From Candidatus Phytoplasma solani (GTDB taxonomy: Bacteria; Bacillota_I; Bacilli_A; Acholeplasmatales; Acholeplasmataceae): 64,000 nucleotides of DNA. Each line of letters begins with the position of its first letter. The stretch's first letter is position 1. The notes under the pieces are model-generated. The model did not search any database and was not told where the DNA came from. It saw only the letters and a program-made list of their open reading frames with translations. The stretch spans positions 62,001 through 126,000 of the forward strand of contig NZ_CP103788.1 of assembly GCF_041729705.1 (NCBI RefSeq), in the 5' to 3' direction. Positions 46,579 to 55,682 of this stretch are shown here, in pieces. Position numbers and translations under genes: made by a program.

Positions 46579-48075
46579 ATGTCTTTTTATTATCGACAAT
46601 TAGAACAAAAATTTGAAAAGATAGCTCATTTAGAAAATATTTTAGGTATTTTAAATTGGGATATAGCTTGCAATATTAAAAGTGGTTCTGAAGAAAGTCG
46701 TTCACAAGAAATTGTGAGTTTAAGTAAGATTCTACATCAATTATTAACTAGCAATGAAATTAAAAAATTAATTACTTTAAGCCAACAAGAAGAGCATCAA
46801 TTAGACGCATGGCAAAAAGCTAATTTAAGAGAAATTATTTTAAAAGTTAAAGATGAAGAAATAGTGCCTGAAGAATTACAAAAAAATTTAATTCTAAGCA
46901 CTACCAAAGCAGAAATAATTTGGCGTCAAGCTCGTAAAAATAATGATTATGAATTATTTAAACCTTATTTAGCTAAAGTGATTGAATACAAACAACAATT
47001 AGCCAAAATTAGAAGTCAAGCATTTGGTTTATCTTTATATGATTCTTTATTAGATCAGTTTAGTCGTGGTATGACAACGGTTAAAATTAAAAAAATTTTT
47101 GATTTTTTAAAAACTCAATTACCTGTTTTAATTAAAAAAATTGTGACAAAAAAAATTTTTTCTAAAAATGATCATAATAACCGTATTAAAATGAATATTG
47201 CGAAGCAAAAAGATTTAAATAATCAGATTATGTCAATTATAGGTTTTGATTTTAATTATGGTCGTTTAGACGAATCTACTCATCCTTTTTGTGGTGGTAC
47301 GCCGTTTGATATTCGTTTAACTACACGTTATGATGAAAACAATTTATTTGATAGTTTTTTTGCCACTGTGCACGAAGTAGGTCATGCTTTGTATGAACAA
47401 AATTTACCTTTAAAATATAAAAATCAACCAGTAGGTAAAGCGCTTGATTTGCAATTTCATGAAAGTCAATCTTTATTAATGGAAAAACAGGTAGCTAAAT
47501 CGAAAGAATTTTTAGTTTTTTTAGCTAATTATTTACAACAAAAATTAAATTTAAATGATGCGACTTTAAAAGCGGATAATTTATATTTACAAGCTAATAA
47601 AGTACAACCAAGTTTTATTCGAGTTGATGCTGATGAAGTTACTTATTGTCTACATATTATCTTACGTTTTGAAATAGAAGAGTTATTAATTAATGGTCAG
47701 TTATCTGTCGATGAACTCCCAAACGTATGGAATCAAAAAATGAAAGATTATTTAGGAATTGTTCCAAGTAGTTTTTCTGAAGGTTGTTTGCAAGATGTAC
47801 ATTGGCCTTCGGGCTCTTTTGGTTATTTTCCAAGTTATGCTAATGGTATGATAATATCTGCAATGGTGATGAAAAAATATAGTGATTTATACCCCGATTA
47901 TAAAAATGATTTTTTAAAAGGAGATTTTACCAAATTAAATCATTATTTAAATCAAAATTTTAGGAATTTTGGTTCTTTTTACAACAGTAAAGATTTATTA
48001 TTACAAGCAACTGGTGAATCAGAAATCAATCCTCATACTTTTTTAACATATTTAGAAAATAAATATTTAAATTAA
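46579..48075 (+). CDS. Carboxypeptidase Taq, M32 metallopeptidase
   Basis: Zinc carboxypeptidase that trims C-terminal residues from peptides, probably for amino-acid salvage in the cytoplasm (no signal peptide). HEVGH motif at residue 265 with downstream Glu in HESQSLLMEKQ, and the M32 motif IRVDADEVTYCLHIILRFEIE near 350. GTPFDIRLTTRY (DIRIT-type) lies near 235. 498 aa, full length. Ribosome-binding site AAGGAGAAA. Single gene. Confidence 0.95.
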   Translation: MSFYYRQLEQKFEKIAHLENILGILNWDIACNIKSGSEESRSQEIVSLSKILHQLLTSNEIKKLITLSQQEEHQLDAWQKANLREIILKVKDEEIVPEELQKNLILSTTKAEIIWRQARKNNDYELFKPYLAKVIEYKQQLAKIRSQAFGLSLYDSLLDQFSRGMTTVKIKKIFDFLKTQLPVLIKKIVTKKIFSKNDHNNRIKMNIAKQKDLNNQIMSIIGFDFNYGRLDESTHPFCGGTPFDIRLTTRYDENNLFDSFFATVHEVGHALYEQNLPLKYKNQPVGKALDLQFHESQSLLMEKQVAKSKEFLVFLANYLQQKLNLNDATLKADNLYLQANKVQPSFIRVDADEVTYCLHIILRFEIEELLINGQLSVDELPNVWNQKMKDYLGIVPSSFSEGCLQDVHWPSGSFGYFPSYANGMIISAMVMKKYSDLYPDYKNDFLKGDFTKLNHYLNQNFRNFGSFYNSKDLLLQATGESEINPHTFLTYLENKYLN

Positions 48076-48150
48076 TTATTGTCTTTTTTCACCCCTCATC
48101 ATTAACTTTAATAAATTAAAAAAAATAACAAGGAGTTATATTATTACGTT

Positions 48151-48810
48151 ATGTATACTAAAAAAACTTTTTTTAAAAATTATAAAGATAACTTCGTCGT
48201 GTTATCGATAGCTATTATATTAGGAACAATAGCTTTCATTACTTTTGGCCGTCATGTCGATGAAATCATTAGTTACCGCAAATGTTTTTCAGATTTAATT
48301 TATAAATTTACTTCTGAAAGTAATATTTTAGTGTTAGGAGTGATGATTGCTTTTTTTACTCCTTTGAGAAAAAGTTCTTCTTTTACTTATTTAGCTTTTA
48401 TCGCTTTAATCAGTATTTCGTTTACTTCCATCGTTAATCACACTATTTTAGATCGAGACGAAATTAAAGGCTTTAATTTCAAAGATGCTATTCATTATAG
48501 ACATACTATCATTCCTTTGTTCTATGTTATTTTTTATTTTTTAAGTAAAGAAATTTACGCATTATCATTAAAAAAAGTTTATATGGGATTAATTCATCCT
48601 TTATTGTATTTTTGCTTTTTTTTAATTAAAGGGTTGATCGTGGGAAAAAGTTATGTCTATCCTTATGGTTTTATTGATCCTTATCGTCCAGGTATTTTCA
48701 AGATTAAAGAGATTCAAGGTTATAGGTTTTTATTATTAATGGTATTAGTCTTAACTATTAGCCTTTATCTTTATTCTAGTCTTTTAACTTACATCAAGAA
48801 AAAATATTAA
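48151..48810 (+). CDS. Pr6Pr / FAR-17a-like membrane protein
   Basis: Six-segment membrane protein of unknown function. Loosely matches the bacterial Pr6Pr family: FTSESNILVLGVMIAF in segment 2, HYRHTIIPLFYVIFYF in segment 4, and a YVYPYGFIDP loop before the last segment, all characteristic positions. 219 aa, family-like. Ribosome-binding site AAGGAGTTATATT. 75 bp after the carboxypeptidase, so possibly co-transcribed; a terminator follows. Confidence 0.65.
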   Translation: MYTKKTFFKNYKDNFVVLSIAIILGTIAFITFGRHVDEIISYRKCFSDLIYKFTSESNILVLGVMIAFFTPLRKSSSFTYLAFIALISISFTSIVNHTILDRDEIKGFNFKDAIHYRHTIIPLFYVIFYFLSKEIYALSLKKVYMGLIHPLLYFCFFLIKGLIVGKSYVYPYGFIDPYRPGIFKIKEIQGYRFLLLMVLVLTISLYLYSSLLTYIKKKY

Positions 48811-48935
48811 AGATTGAAACTGATAAACAATAGAAAATTGTTTTTTATTATCAATGATTAATAGTGAATGTGACGGTAATTAGTGCTAATATATTTGAGT
48901 TGATAAAAAAATATTTTTGAAATATCTTATAAAAA

Positions 48936-48971
48936 TAAAAAAAGACTATCGTTTTCAGATAGTCTTTTTTT
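48936..48971. terminator. Bidirectional terminator
   Basis: AGACTATC-loop-GATAGTCT with A7 before and T7 after, between convergent genes ending at 48810 and 48995; serves both. Confidence 0.85.
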
Positions 48972-48994
48972 CATTATGATTAATATGTTAATAT

Positions 48995-49915
48995 TTATTT
49001 AATGGTTCCATCGGGGTTGAAATGTGTTTTTTTAACTATTTCGCCAGTGTCTTTATTAAATTCAATTATAGATTCAATTGTTCCGTTGTGTTTAGAAGAA
49101 AAATCAGAAGAAAAAAACGAATATTTTCTGTAATTAGTTTTTTTAACTAATTTGTAAGTTTTTTTATCATATTCATGTATATACCAAAGGTTTTCTCTAT
49201 CGGATTGGTACTTAGTTTCTTTAACTAATTTACCAGTATCTTTATCATATTCCTTTATATAATCATTATAATAAGCTTCTTTAACTAATTTACCAGTATC
49301 TTTATCATATTCCTTTATATTATTACACTTTTTTAGTTTACGATTGGCTCCATCATATATATAATTATTATTATTATAAGTTTCTTTAATTAATTTACCA
49401 TTATCTTTATCATATTCCTTTATATAATCATTATTATAAGTTTCTTTAATTAATTTACCATTATCTTTATTATAATCATAATCAATTTTTTCAACTTCTT
49501 TTAGTTTGTCATCATATTGACTGTATTTGATTATGGATTTAATTTTTGTTCCGTCATATTGGTGTTGAGTTTTATTAACTAATTCACCAGAGTGTTTATC
49601 GTATTCATATATAACATCAATAGTTTTTCCGTCAGATTGATAAAAAGTTTTTTTTATTTCTTTGTCAGTTATTTTATCAAATTCACTTATAATTTTAATT
49701 GTTTTTCCGTCGTCTTGGTAAAATATTTTTTTAACTGGTGCATTTTCTTTTGCATCTTTTTGGACTGGTGCATCGTCTTGGGAAAATATTTTTTTAAATG
49801 GTGCAAAATAACAATAAATGTATAAGTAAAAGGTACAATAATAGATAATAATATTTATAAGTATAATTGCGGCGCCAACAATAAAATTGTTGCGTTTTTT
49901 ATTGATGATTATCAT
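48995..49915 (-). CDS. DUF2963-type repeat membrane protein
   Basis: Phytoplasma-type repeat protein of unknown function. An N-terminal membrane anchor (about residues 8-35) is followed by about nine imperfect units of the form EYDK-TGKLVKETYY-DGKTI (20-27 residues). Repetition of D-G and K-E-T resembles MORN or Rhs-like strand-turn repeats, implying a beta-rich surface or secreted array. The start is uncertain: ATG at 49915 (MIIINKK) is preferred after AAAGGAA; the frame is open to 49957. DUF2963 assignment is from memory of the repeat pattern. Confidence 0.75.
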   Translation of the reverse strand: MIIINKKRNNFIVGAAIILINIIIYYCTFYLYIYCYFAPFKKIFSQDDAPVQKDAKENAPVKKIFYQDDGKTIKIISEFDKITDKEIKKTFYQSDGKTIDVIYEYDKHSGELVNKTQHQYDGTKIKSIIKYSQYDDKLKEVEKIDYDYNKDNGKLIKETYNNDYIKEYDKDNGKLIKETYNNNNYIYDGANRKLKKCNNIKEYDKDTGKLVKEAYYNDYIKEYDKDTGKLVKETKYQSDRENLWYIHEYDKKTYKLVKKTNYRKYSFFSSDFSSKHNGTIESIIEFNKDTGEIVKKTHFNPDGTIK

Positions 49916-50102
49916 AATCAATAAAAAAATTCCTTTCTTATATTCCAGTGGTAACAATTAATAAAAATAAAACTATAAAACCACCACTAACTATAATTAT
50001 ACATCAAAAAAAAAAAAAACAAGTTTAACGCTTGGGAAAACTCCATTTAATAAGTTTTTTTAATATATTTTTTTATTTTTCAAATTATTAGTTTTTAGAA
50101 CT

Positions 50103-50218
50103 TTGAAATATTTTATAAAAATAAAAAAAGACTATCGTTTTAAGATAGTCTTTTTTTCATTATGATTAATATGTTAATATTTCTTTAATAGTTCCGTCGG
50201 GATTGAAATGTGTTTTTT
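50103..50218 (-). repeat. Duplicated 3' end of the DUF2963 gene plus its terminator
   Basis: About 115 bp nearly identical to 48918-49034: same AGACTATC/GATAGTCT terminator (50122-50157) and the same last codons (HFNPDGTI-type). It ends where the intron-derived piece starts at 50224. Confidence 0.75.
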
Positions 50219-50223
50219 AAATG

Positions 50224-50838
50224 TAGATAGATGAATTGCGCCTCAATTACATGATTTTTTATTTTTGAATCCGAAACTTAAAGGTGAAAACTTTTTCTCG
50301 AAATAGGTTGTAAGGAGTCATTCCAGTGATTTTTGGGTGATTCTATTTTTGATGGTAGGTATTCCCAGAGGTCTTGTTTTACCATTGCCTTTTGGGATGA
50401 CAACTCTTTTAACTGGGGATGCTTGATATTTGCCATCGACATATTCTTGATGTATTTCTTTTATATCGTCCAATGTCATTCCGTTTATGGTTTGACCGTT
50501 GATGCCACTTGTTTGTACTCGCTTCTTTGTTGTTGGCGATTTCATTAAATGCCTCTAAGGTGTTTTCGATGTTGTTCATCCCGTGTTGTAGTGTATCTTT
50601 AAGTTTTAAGTTGTTTTTAGAACAGTATTGAATAATATTCAATGTTCAAGAGAGTTTAGATTTTAGGTCAATTGTGGATTCTATAATCAACTCCTTTCTC
50701 GATTACATTGAATAAACAGTAAATGACTAGCTGTCTTCGCCTTGTGAGAGTCATTAACCTTCACCGCGACATATCAACATTACTACATTATTCCAATTAT
50801 CTTTTATTTTGTTATTTGAGGCGCAATTCATCTATCTA
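50224..50838 (-). mobile_element. Rearranged group II intron piece bounded by a 23-bp inverted repeat
   Basis: Ends TAGATAGATGAATTGCGCC... (50224-50246) and its exact inverse (50816-50838), which is the intron's 3' terminal sequence. Inside, minus strand: a tail of domain I-III (50700-50780), a GGAGTTGAT ribosome-binding site and the first about 95 codons of an RT with one frameshift (LQHGMNNIENTLEAFNEIANNKEAS, then SGINGQTINGMTLDDIKEI...GIPTIKNRI). The rest of RT and domain V are absent. Confidence 0.75.
50318..50642 (-). pseudogene. N-terminal fragment of group II RT/maturase
   Basis: Two overlapping frames together match residues 15-100 of the intact RT (IQYCSKNNLKLKDTLQHGMN...PVKRVVIPKGNGKTRPLGIPTIKNRI). 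Frameshift near 50515 and truncation after NRITQKSLE. Confidence 0.8.
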
Positions 50839-50920
50839 TTATTAACACTCCAAGAGAAAAATGATTAATTCTGATATTTTTACTTAAAAATAAAAACATT
50901 AAAAAGTTCCAAAATTAAAC

Positions 50921-51018
50921 TTGACAACTTTTAAATTAGTAGTATAATGAAAGTGTAATTATGTGTTTTTCAAAGATGAGGCTTGATTATGAAAAAAATA
51001 CAGACAATAAGAAATTAG
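50921..51018 (+). promoter_or_regulatory. Secreted-protein family promoter and leader peptide (copy 2)
   Basis: TTGACA (50921-50926), 16-nt spacer with AAATTAGTAG, TATAAT (50943-50948). The leader holds GATGAGG seven nt before an ATG opening a 9-codon frame MKKIQTIRN-stop (50989-51018). Sequence similarity to the 54.2 and 57.3 kb copies begins upstream at about 50855. Confidence 0.75.
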
Positions 51019-51125
51019 TTATATCAAAAAGCATATAATTAAACATAAGGAAACATTGGAGGTGAAAAAAAATTAAATTCTAGCTTTTTTTTAAGTTTTA
51101 ATTTTAAGAAAGCAGGTTAAAAAAA

Positions 51126-52667
51126 TTGAGATTATTATTTATTTATAAAAAATCTCGCATAAAAAACAATATTATTTTATTATTTTTATCAATTATTCTT
51201 TTAATCGGTTTTAATTATCGTATTTTTGCTCACGATGAAAAAAATTATCCTGATTATGATAAAAAACATGAACTAAGCGGTATAAAATACATATGTTTTC
51301 CTGGTTCTCCTTTTGAAAAAGCTTTTTATGTTCCTCAAAAAGTACAAAAACAACCTTGCCAAAACCAAGAAGAATGGCTTACTACAAATCAAATGTTAAT
51401 TTCTAAAGTTTATAAAAATGTTGATAATTTTGTTGATAAAAATGTCAACAAAGATGATAAATTTATTTATAAATACTTTATGAAAAATACTACAATTAAA
51501 GATGAAATTGATTTATGGGCTTCAGGAAAACAAGATTTAATTGCGATGAATTTATCTGATTTAAAAAAACACCTTCAACAATATCCTGAAGATAGTTATT
51601 TTTTCTTTAACCCGAAGGCGCAATTATTAGATGTATCACAATTAGATTTCGGTTTATGTTCTTGTTATGTGCAAAAAAGCAATTATCCTGAATTTAAAGA
51701 TAAAGATTTAGAAACCTTAGAAGAAGCTATCATAGAAGATGTTCATAAACACATCGTTGAAAAAGATATTTTAAAATGTTATTTAAATGATTTGCAAAAC
51801 TTAGAACATGTTTTTGTTTTAATTAACCTTCCCAAAGATATAATGAATCTTAGTGAAGCTATTCGTAATAAAATAGAAATTATGTTAAGAAAACCAGATA
51901 AACCTAAAAGTATTGAAGTAGTTGGAAAAATTGGAGAATTAGAATTAATAAATCCTAAACATTTTCAAGATTCACAAGAAAACATGATTAAAGGTTTTAA
52001 AATTAATTTCCCAAATGATAATCAAATAGAAATTTTTGGTATTTTAACTAATAATAATTTAACTTTAAAACCGCTTGAAATATTTGATATTCATAACGAA
52101 AATCATTTAACTTTTAACTTAGTTAAAAATTCATTTACCCCTAATAAAGCTTTATTTTCGGGAACAAAAGAACAAACAGAAACAAATATCGTTTTTGAAG
52201 ATGAAATTCCAATTGATTTGAATAAAACAGAACAAATGATATCCGATGCTAGTTTATTTATTACATATTCTTTTAAAACAGTTAAGGATACCATTCAATG
52301 TTTCTTTGATAAAATTGGTATTATTTTAAATAATGAATTTTTTATTTGTCAACACGCTTCGATTCCTTGCGTTATTTATAGTACAGTTGATGCTAAATTA
52401 ACAGAGAAAATCAAAGAAGAAGAAAAAGAAAAACAAAGATTATATTTAATAGAACAACAAAGAATTAGGGAATCCGAAGAAAAGCAGCAGCAAACAAATA
52501 TGCAAATTTCTTTACCTAGTCAACAAACCATAGAAACTGGTTTTCAAATTGCAACTGTAGCATTTATAAGTTATGGAGTTTGGCAAGTATTCAAGTGGGG
52601 TGTTGCTATTGCAAGTGCACCAGCTACTGGTGGAGTTTCTATAGGTGCAGCTATCGCCACTCCTTAA
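51126..52667 (+). CDS. Secreted protein, cysteine-motif family (large member)
   Basis: Function unknown. Signal peptide at residues 1-35 (hydrophobic core, IFA-H cleavage). Shares the family blocks QPCQNQEEWLTTNQ (others: PCCSYQEWLN), SYFFFNPKAQLLDVSQLDFGLCSCY (others: GFFFFDHNQLSDIKEVKISFCDC). The middle is Lys/Glu-rich; near the end a Glu/Gln helix leads to a glycine/alanine-rich hydrophobic stretch (about 470-513) that may enter a membrane. The start is TTG with a poor AGCAGG site; a strong GGAGGTGA at 51058 has no start codon at the right distance, so the true start is uncertain. 513 aa. Confidence 0.75.
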   Translation: MRLLFIYKKSRIKNNIILLFLSIILLIGFNYRIFAHDEKNYPDYDKKHELSGIKYICFPGSPFEKAFYVPQKVQKQPCQNQEEWLTTNQMLISKVYKNVDNFVDKNVNKDDKFIYKYFMKNTTIKDEIDLWASGKQDLIAMNLSDLKKHLQQYPEDSYFFFNPKAQLLDVSQLDFGLCSCYVQKSNYPEFKDKDLETLEEAIIEDVHKHIVEKDILKCYLNDLQNLEHVFVLINLPKDIMNLSEAIRNKIEIMLRKPDKPKSIEVVGKIGELELINPKHFQDSQENMIKGFKINFPNDNQIEIFGILTNNNLTLKPLEIFDIHNENHLTFNLVKNSFTPNKALFSGTKEQTETNIVFEDEIPIDLNKTEQMISDASLFITYSFKTVKDTIQCFFDKIGIILNNEFFICQHASIPCVIYSTVDAKLTEKIKEEEKEKQRLYLIEQQRIRESEEKQQQTNMQISLPSQQTIETGFQIATVAFISYGVWQVFKWGVAIASAPATGGVSIGAAIATP

Positions 52668-52692
52668 AAGTTTTTAAGAAAAGATGTAAGAT

Positions 52693-53883
52693 ATGATAAA
52701 CCAAAAACAAAAGAATATTTTTATGATAACTATTTTGATTATTATAACTTTTCTTTTAGTAATTTATATTTTGAAAAATCCATTAAAGAATGATGATTCA
52801 TGTTTAACAAAAGAGTATAGCCTTTTTGACCACATTAAAACAATACATGAAAAGGTATATCCAGAACTTAAGATAAGTAAAAAGGATTGCCGATATTATC
52901 CTAATGGTTCATATAAAGAACTGGTGTATGATGATGGTTCCTTTTTCAAAATATCAGAAAATGGGAAGCTTCAACAAGCTTATTGGCGGTTTGATTATCA
53001 GTTGAATCGTAATTTACGATATGATTTTTATTTTTTTAATGATTCTGAAGAAGTATTTAAAATTATTAAAGCATGCGGTGTTGGAACTTCAGTTATACGT
53101 GGTGAAGTTGTTGAGGAATGTATAGTTGGTTATCTTATTAATGAATATAAACCTTATGATATGTTTGGCAACACAAAACCTCAAATGTTGAAATCAACAT
53201 ATTTTTCTTCTGAAACAAAACTTAAATCTCCTTATCGCACGGTTATTTTTCAAAAACCTCCGAATAACAAGGAAAAGTTTTTTTATCGAAGTGATAAAGT
53301 TATTTTTGGTGTTTCAAATAACCAAAACAAAATAAAATTGATTCCTTTTGATCGAATTGATGTTGAAAAAAACAATGATATCATACAAAAATATTCTATA
53401 AATTCAAGTTTAGAAAAAACCGAGCTGCAAAAAGAAATATATCAAAAACTTCAAGCCCAAGATGTTGTAGACATAATAGATCATTATCAACCACAACAAA
53501 TAACAATTAAAATTGCAGAAAAAGGAAGCATTTTAAAATTATTTAACGACAATCCAGATCTTTTTAATTCATTAGATAGAATAAATAGTTTTAAATTATA
53601 TAATTGTGATAAAATAGAAAAATTAGAAAACATTCCTTCAGATTTTAAATATACAAAGTGTCAACATGATGACGGTTCGTATAAACATCAATTTGATGAT
53701 GGCATCATAGAAACTTATGATTCAACCGGAAAATTACAATCGGTTAAATACGAAAAAGATAATCTTAATTTTATTTATGATGAAAATAAAAAACAAGGCA
53801 ATGGTTGGCATTATAATTTTATTAACGATAGTGAAGGTCGCTTAAAAACAAAGATTATCGCAGAAGAAATTTTTGGTTCTTAG
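52693..53883 (+). CDS. Hypothetical anchored protein with DGSYK/DDG repeats
   Basis: Not recognised. N-terminal membrane anchor (about residues 8-29) and a large hydrophilic, probably extracytoplasmic part. Short motifs recur: DCRYYPNGSYKELVYDDGSFFKISENGKL near 60-95 and KCQHDDGSYKHQFDDGIIETYDSTGKL near 330-357, each of strand-turn type like the DUF2963 repeats. 396 aa. Ribosome-binding site AAGATGTAAG is moderate. 25 bp after the secreted-protein gene and followed by a terminator, so both are probably one transcript from the promoter at 50921. Confidence 0.7.
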   Translation: MINQKQKNIFMITILIIITFLLVIYILKNPLKNDDSCLTKEYSLFDHIKTIHEKVYPELKISKKDCRYYPNGSYKELVYDDGSFFKISENGKLQQAYWRFDYQLNRNLRYDFYFFNDSEEVFKIIKACGVGTSVIRGEVVEECIVGYLINEYKPYDMFGNTKPQMLKSTYFSSETKLKSPYRTVIFQKPPNNKEKFFYRSDKVIFGVSNNQNKIKLIPFDRIDVEKNNDIIQKYSINSSLEKTELQKEIYQKLQAQDVVDIIDHYQPQQITIKIAEKGSILKLFNDNPDLFNSLDRINSFKLYNCDKIEKLENIPSDFKYTKCQHDDGSYKHQFDDGIIETYDSTGKLQSVKYEKDNLNFIYDENKKQGNGWHYNFINDSEGRLKTKIIAEEIFGS

Positions 53884-53926
53884 TAGTTTTTTTGCACAAT
53901 TAACAAAATTATTATATAGTATTTTT

Positions 53927-53959
53927 AAAAAAAGACTCTTTTTTTCAAGGGTCTTTTTT
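53927..53959 (+). terminator. Intrinsic terminator
   Basis: AAAAAAAGACTC-loop-GGGTCTTTTTT, 45 bp after the stop at 53883. Confidence 0.8.
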
Positions 53960-54303
53960 GTTTCCCAAATAGATTTTTGCATGAGTTATAATGTATAAAA
54001 AAGTTAGTAAAGCTAAAAGAAAAATAAATATGAAATTAATTTTAAAATTAAAGAAATTAAGTAAATTCAAAAAATCAAATTACATAAATTTTAAATTTTT
54101 TAAAGGTTAGCTTTTAAGTTAGTCTTTTTTATTTTAAAGACTAATTTAATGATTTCTCTCTTTTCTAAAAACCTTTTTCAAAAGATCATATGTTAAGAGA
54201 ACAATGATTAATTCTGATATTTTTATTTAAAATGAATAACATTCAAAAGTGCTAAAAACTCCAAATATAAAATTAATTTTAAAATTAAAATTAAACTTAG
54301 TAG

Positions 54304-54379
54304 TATAATAAAAGTATAATTATATTTTTTTCACAGATGAGGCTTGATTATGAAAAAAATACAATTGATAAAAAAATAG
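54304..54379 (+). promoter_or_regulatory. Secreted-protein family leader (copy 3), weak -35
   Basis: TATAAT at 54304-54309 is retained, but the TTGACA element is replaced by A/T-rich sequence. GATGAGG precedes the 9-codon frame MKKIQLIKK-stop (54350-54379). An ATCTTTT/AAAAGAT hairpin plus T8 (54436-54459) follows before the gene and could attenuate transcription, though it is almost all A-T. Confidence 0.6.
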
Positions 54380-54524
54380 TTGTATAAAAAAACATATAAT
54401 TATATTAAATAAGAAAAAGGACTAAATCCAAATTAATCTTTTAAAAAGATATTTTTTTTGGTATTTCTTTTAGTTTCTTTCTTTTTTTAAAGAAAAAAAT
54501 TAGTTAGGAGGTATTAAAATTTTC

Positions 54525-55682
54525 ATGATGCAAAAACAAACTTATTTTCGCAAACATTTCAAATTATTAATATTTTTTATAACTATTCTTTTTTTATTTA
54601 GTTTTTGTTATAAACCTAAAGTTTATGCTTTTGATCCTGAAAAAGATTGGTCAAATTATCAAAAAGATGTTTCTAGCATTCATCCTTATCTTGGTTTTAA
54701 AAAAGCTGATGGGAAATTTTTTTGTTCAGAAAACTTTAATTTTTATGGTTTTGAAGGAGTAAAAGAAATCCCTTGTTGTTCTTATCAAGAATGGTTAAAT
54801 GCTAAACAAGCAACTAAAGACACTATTAATATTGCTACTAGTTGGATCCCTGTTGTTGGCGGGATAGTTGGTGCTATTTCAGATGTTTCTGATGTATCTA
54901 GTTTAACAGATCAATTGATTAATGAAAATAAACAACAAATAGCTAGTTTAACAGATTTTATTTATTTAAGATTGTTAGAAAACCCAGGAAAAGGTTTTTT
55001 CTTTTTTGATCACAATCAATTAAGTGATATAAAAGAAGTTAAAATATCTTTTTGTGATTGTGATACTTATACAGAGAATGTGAATGTAGAAATGATGTTA
55101 GAAAAAATACAAGAACAAGATTGGCATCGTTCATTAATGTGGATGGAAAAAATAAACAAAGGAACTTCTTCTTTGCCTCCTTTAAGCGCTCAAAGTTGGC
55201 TTCAAACAAAAGCAGAAGAATTAGCAACAAAACTAGTTTCTGGGTTAACTAAAAAGATATATAATAAAATTCAACAAAAAAGTTTAGAAAAAATTACAAA
55301 TAAAAAAGCTAAAGAAGCAGCAGCTAAAGCAGTAGCTTCGAAAGCTAGTAAGTTAGGTAAATTTTTTGGAAGATTTGTTGGTTTTGGAGTTAACGCTGCT
55401 TTTATTGCTAAAGATAAATATGATGCTCAAGTAGAAAGTACTAAATATCTTAAAGATATTTTTAGTTTTCGTGTTAAAAATGATAGCTATGAAAAAACAT
55501 TAGGATTTTGTTTTTATTTTGAGTCTGACAAAGATGTTTCTTTATATACTATTACAGAAATTAATGGTGTCAAAAAATTTCATTTGTTAGGAAAAACAAA
55601 TTTAGACAATTGTTCGCATGTTTTAATTCACATTTTACAAAATGAAAATGATAATCCTATTAAATTTTATGGAGCGAAATGA
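54525..55682 (+). CDS. Secreted protein, cysteine-motif family (duplicated cassette, copy A)
   Basis: Function unknown. Signal peptide 1-35 with VYA-F cleavage; no lipobox. Mature part: PCCSYQEWLN motif (about 88), hydrophobic WIPVVGGIVGAI (about 108), ENPGKGFFFFD (about 155), SFCDCD (about 176), an Ala/Lys-rich helix then a Gly-rich hydrophobic stretch (KLGKFFGRFVGFGVNAAFIA, about 275-295) and a C-terminal domain ending in FYGAK. 385 aa. Strong TTAGGAGGT site 13 nt before the ATG, an unusually long gap conserved in the family. It overlaps the ABC-like gene by 4 nt, so the two products are made together. Confidence 0.8.
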   Translation: MMQKQTYFRKHFKLLIFFITILFLFSFCYKPKVYAFDPEKDWSNYQKDVSSIHPYLGFKKADGKFFCSENFNFYGFEGVKEIPCCSYQEWLNAKQATKDTINIATSWIPVVGGIVGAISDVSDVSSLTDQLINENKQQIASLTDFIYLRLLENPGKGFFFFDHNQLSDIKEVKISFCDCDTYTENVNVEMMLEKIQEQDWHRSLMWMEKINKGTSSLPPLSAQSWLQTKAEELATKLVSGLTKKIYNKIQQKSLEKITNKKAKEAAAKAVASKASKLGKFFGRFVGFGVNAAFIAKDKYDAQVESTKYLKDIFSFRVKNDSYEKTLGFCFYFESDKDVSLYTITEINGVKKFHLLGKTNLDNCSHVLIHILQNENDNPIKFYGAK

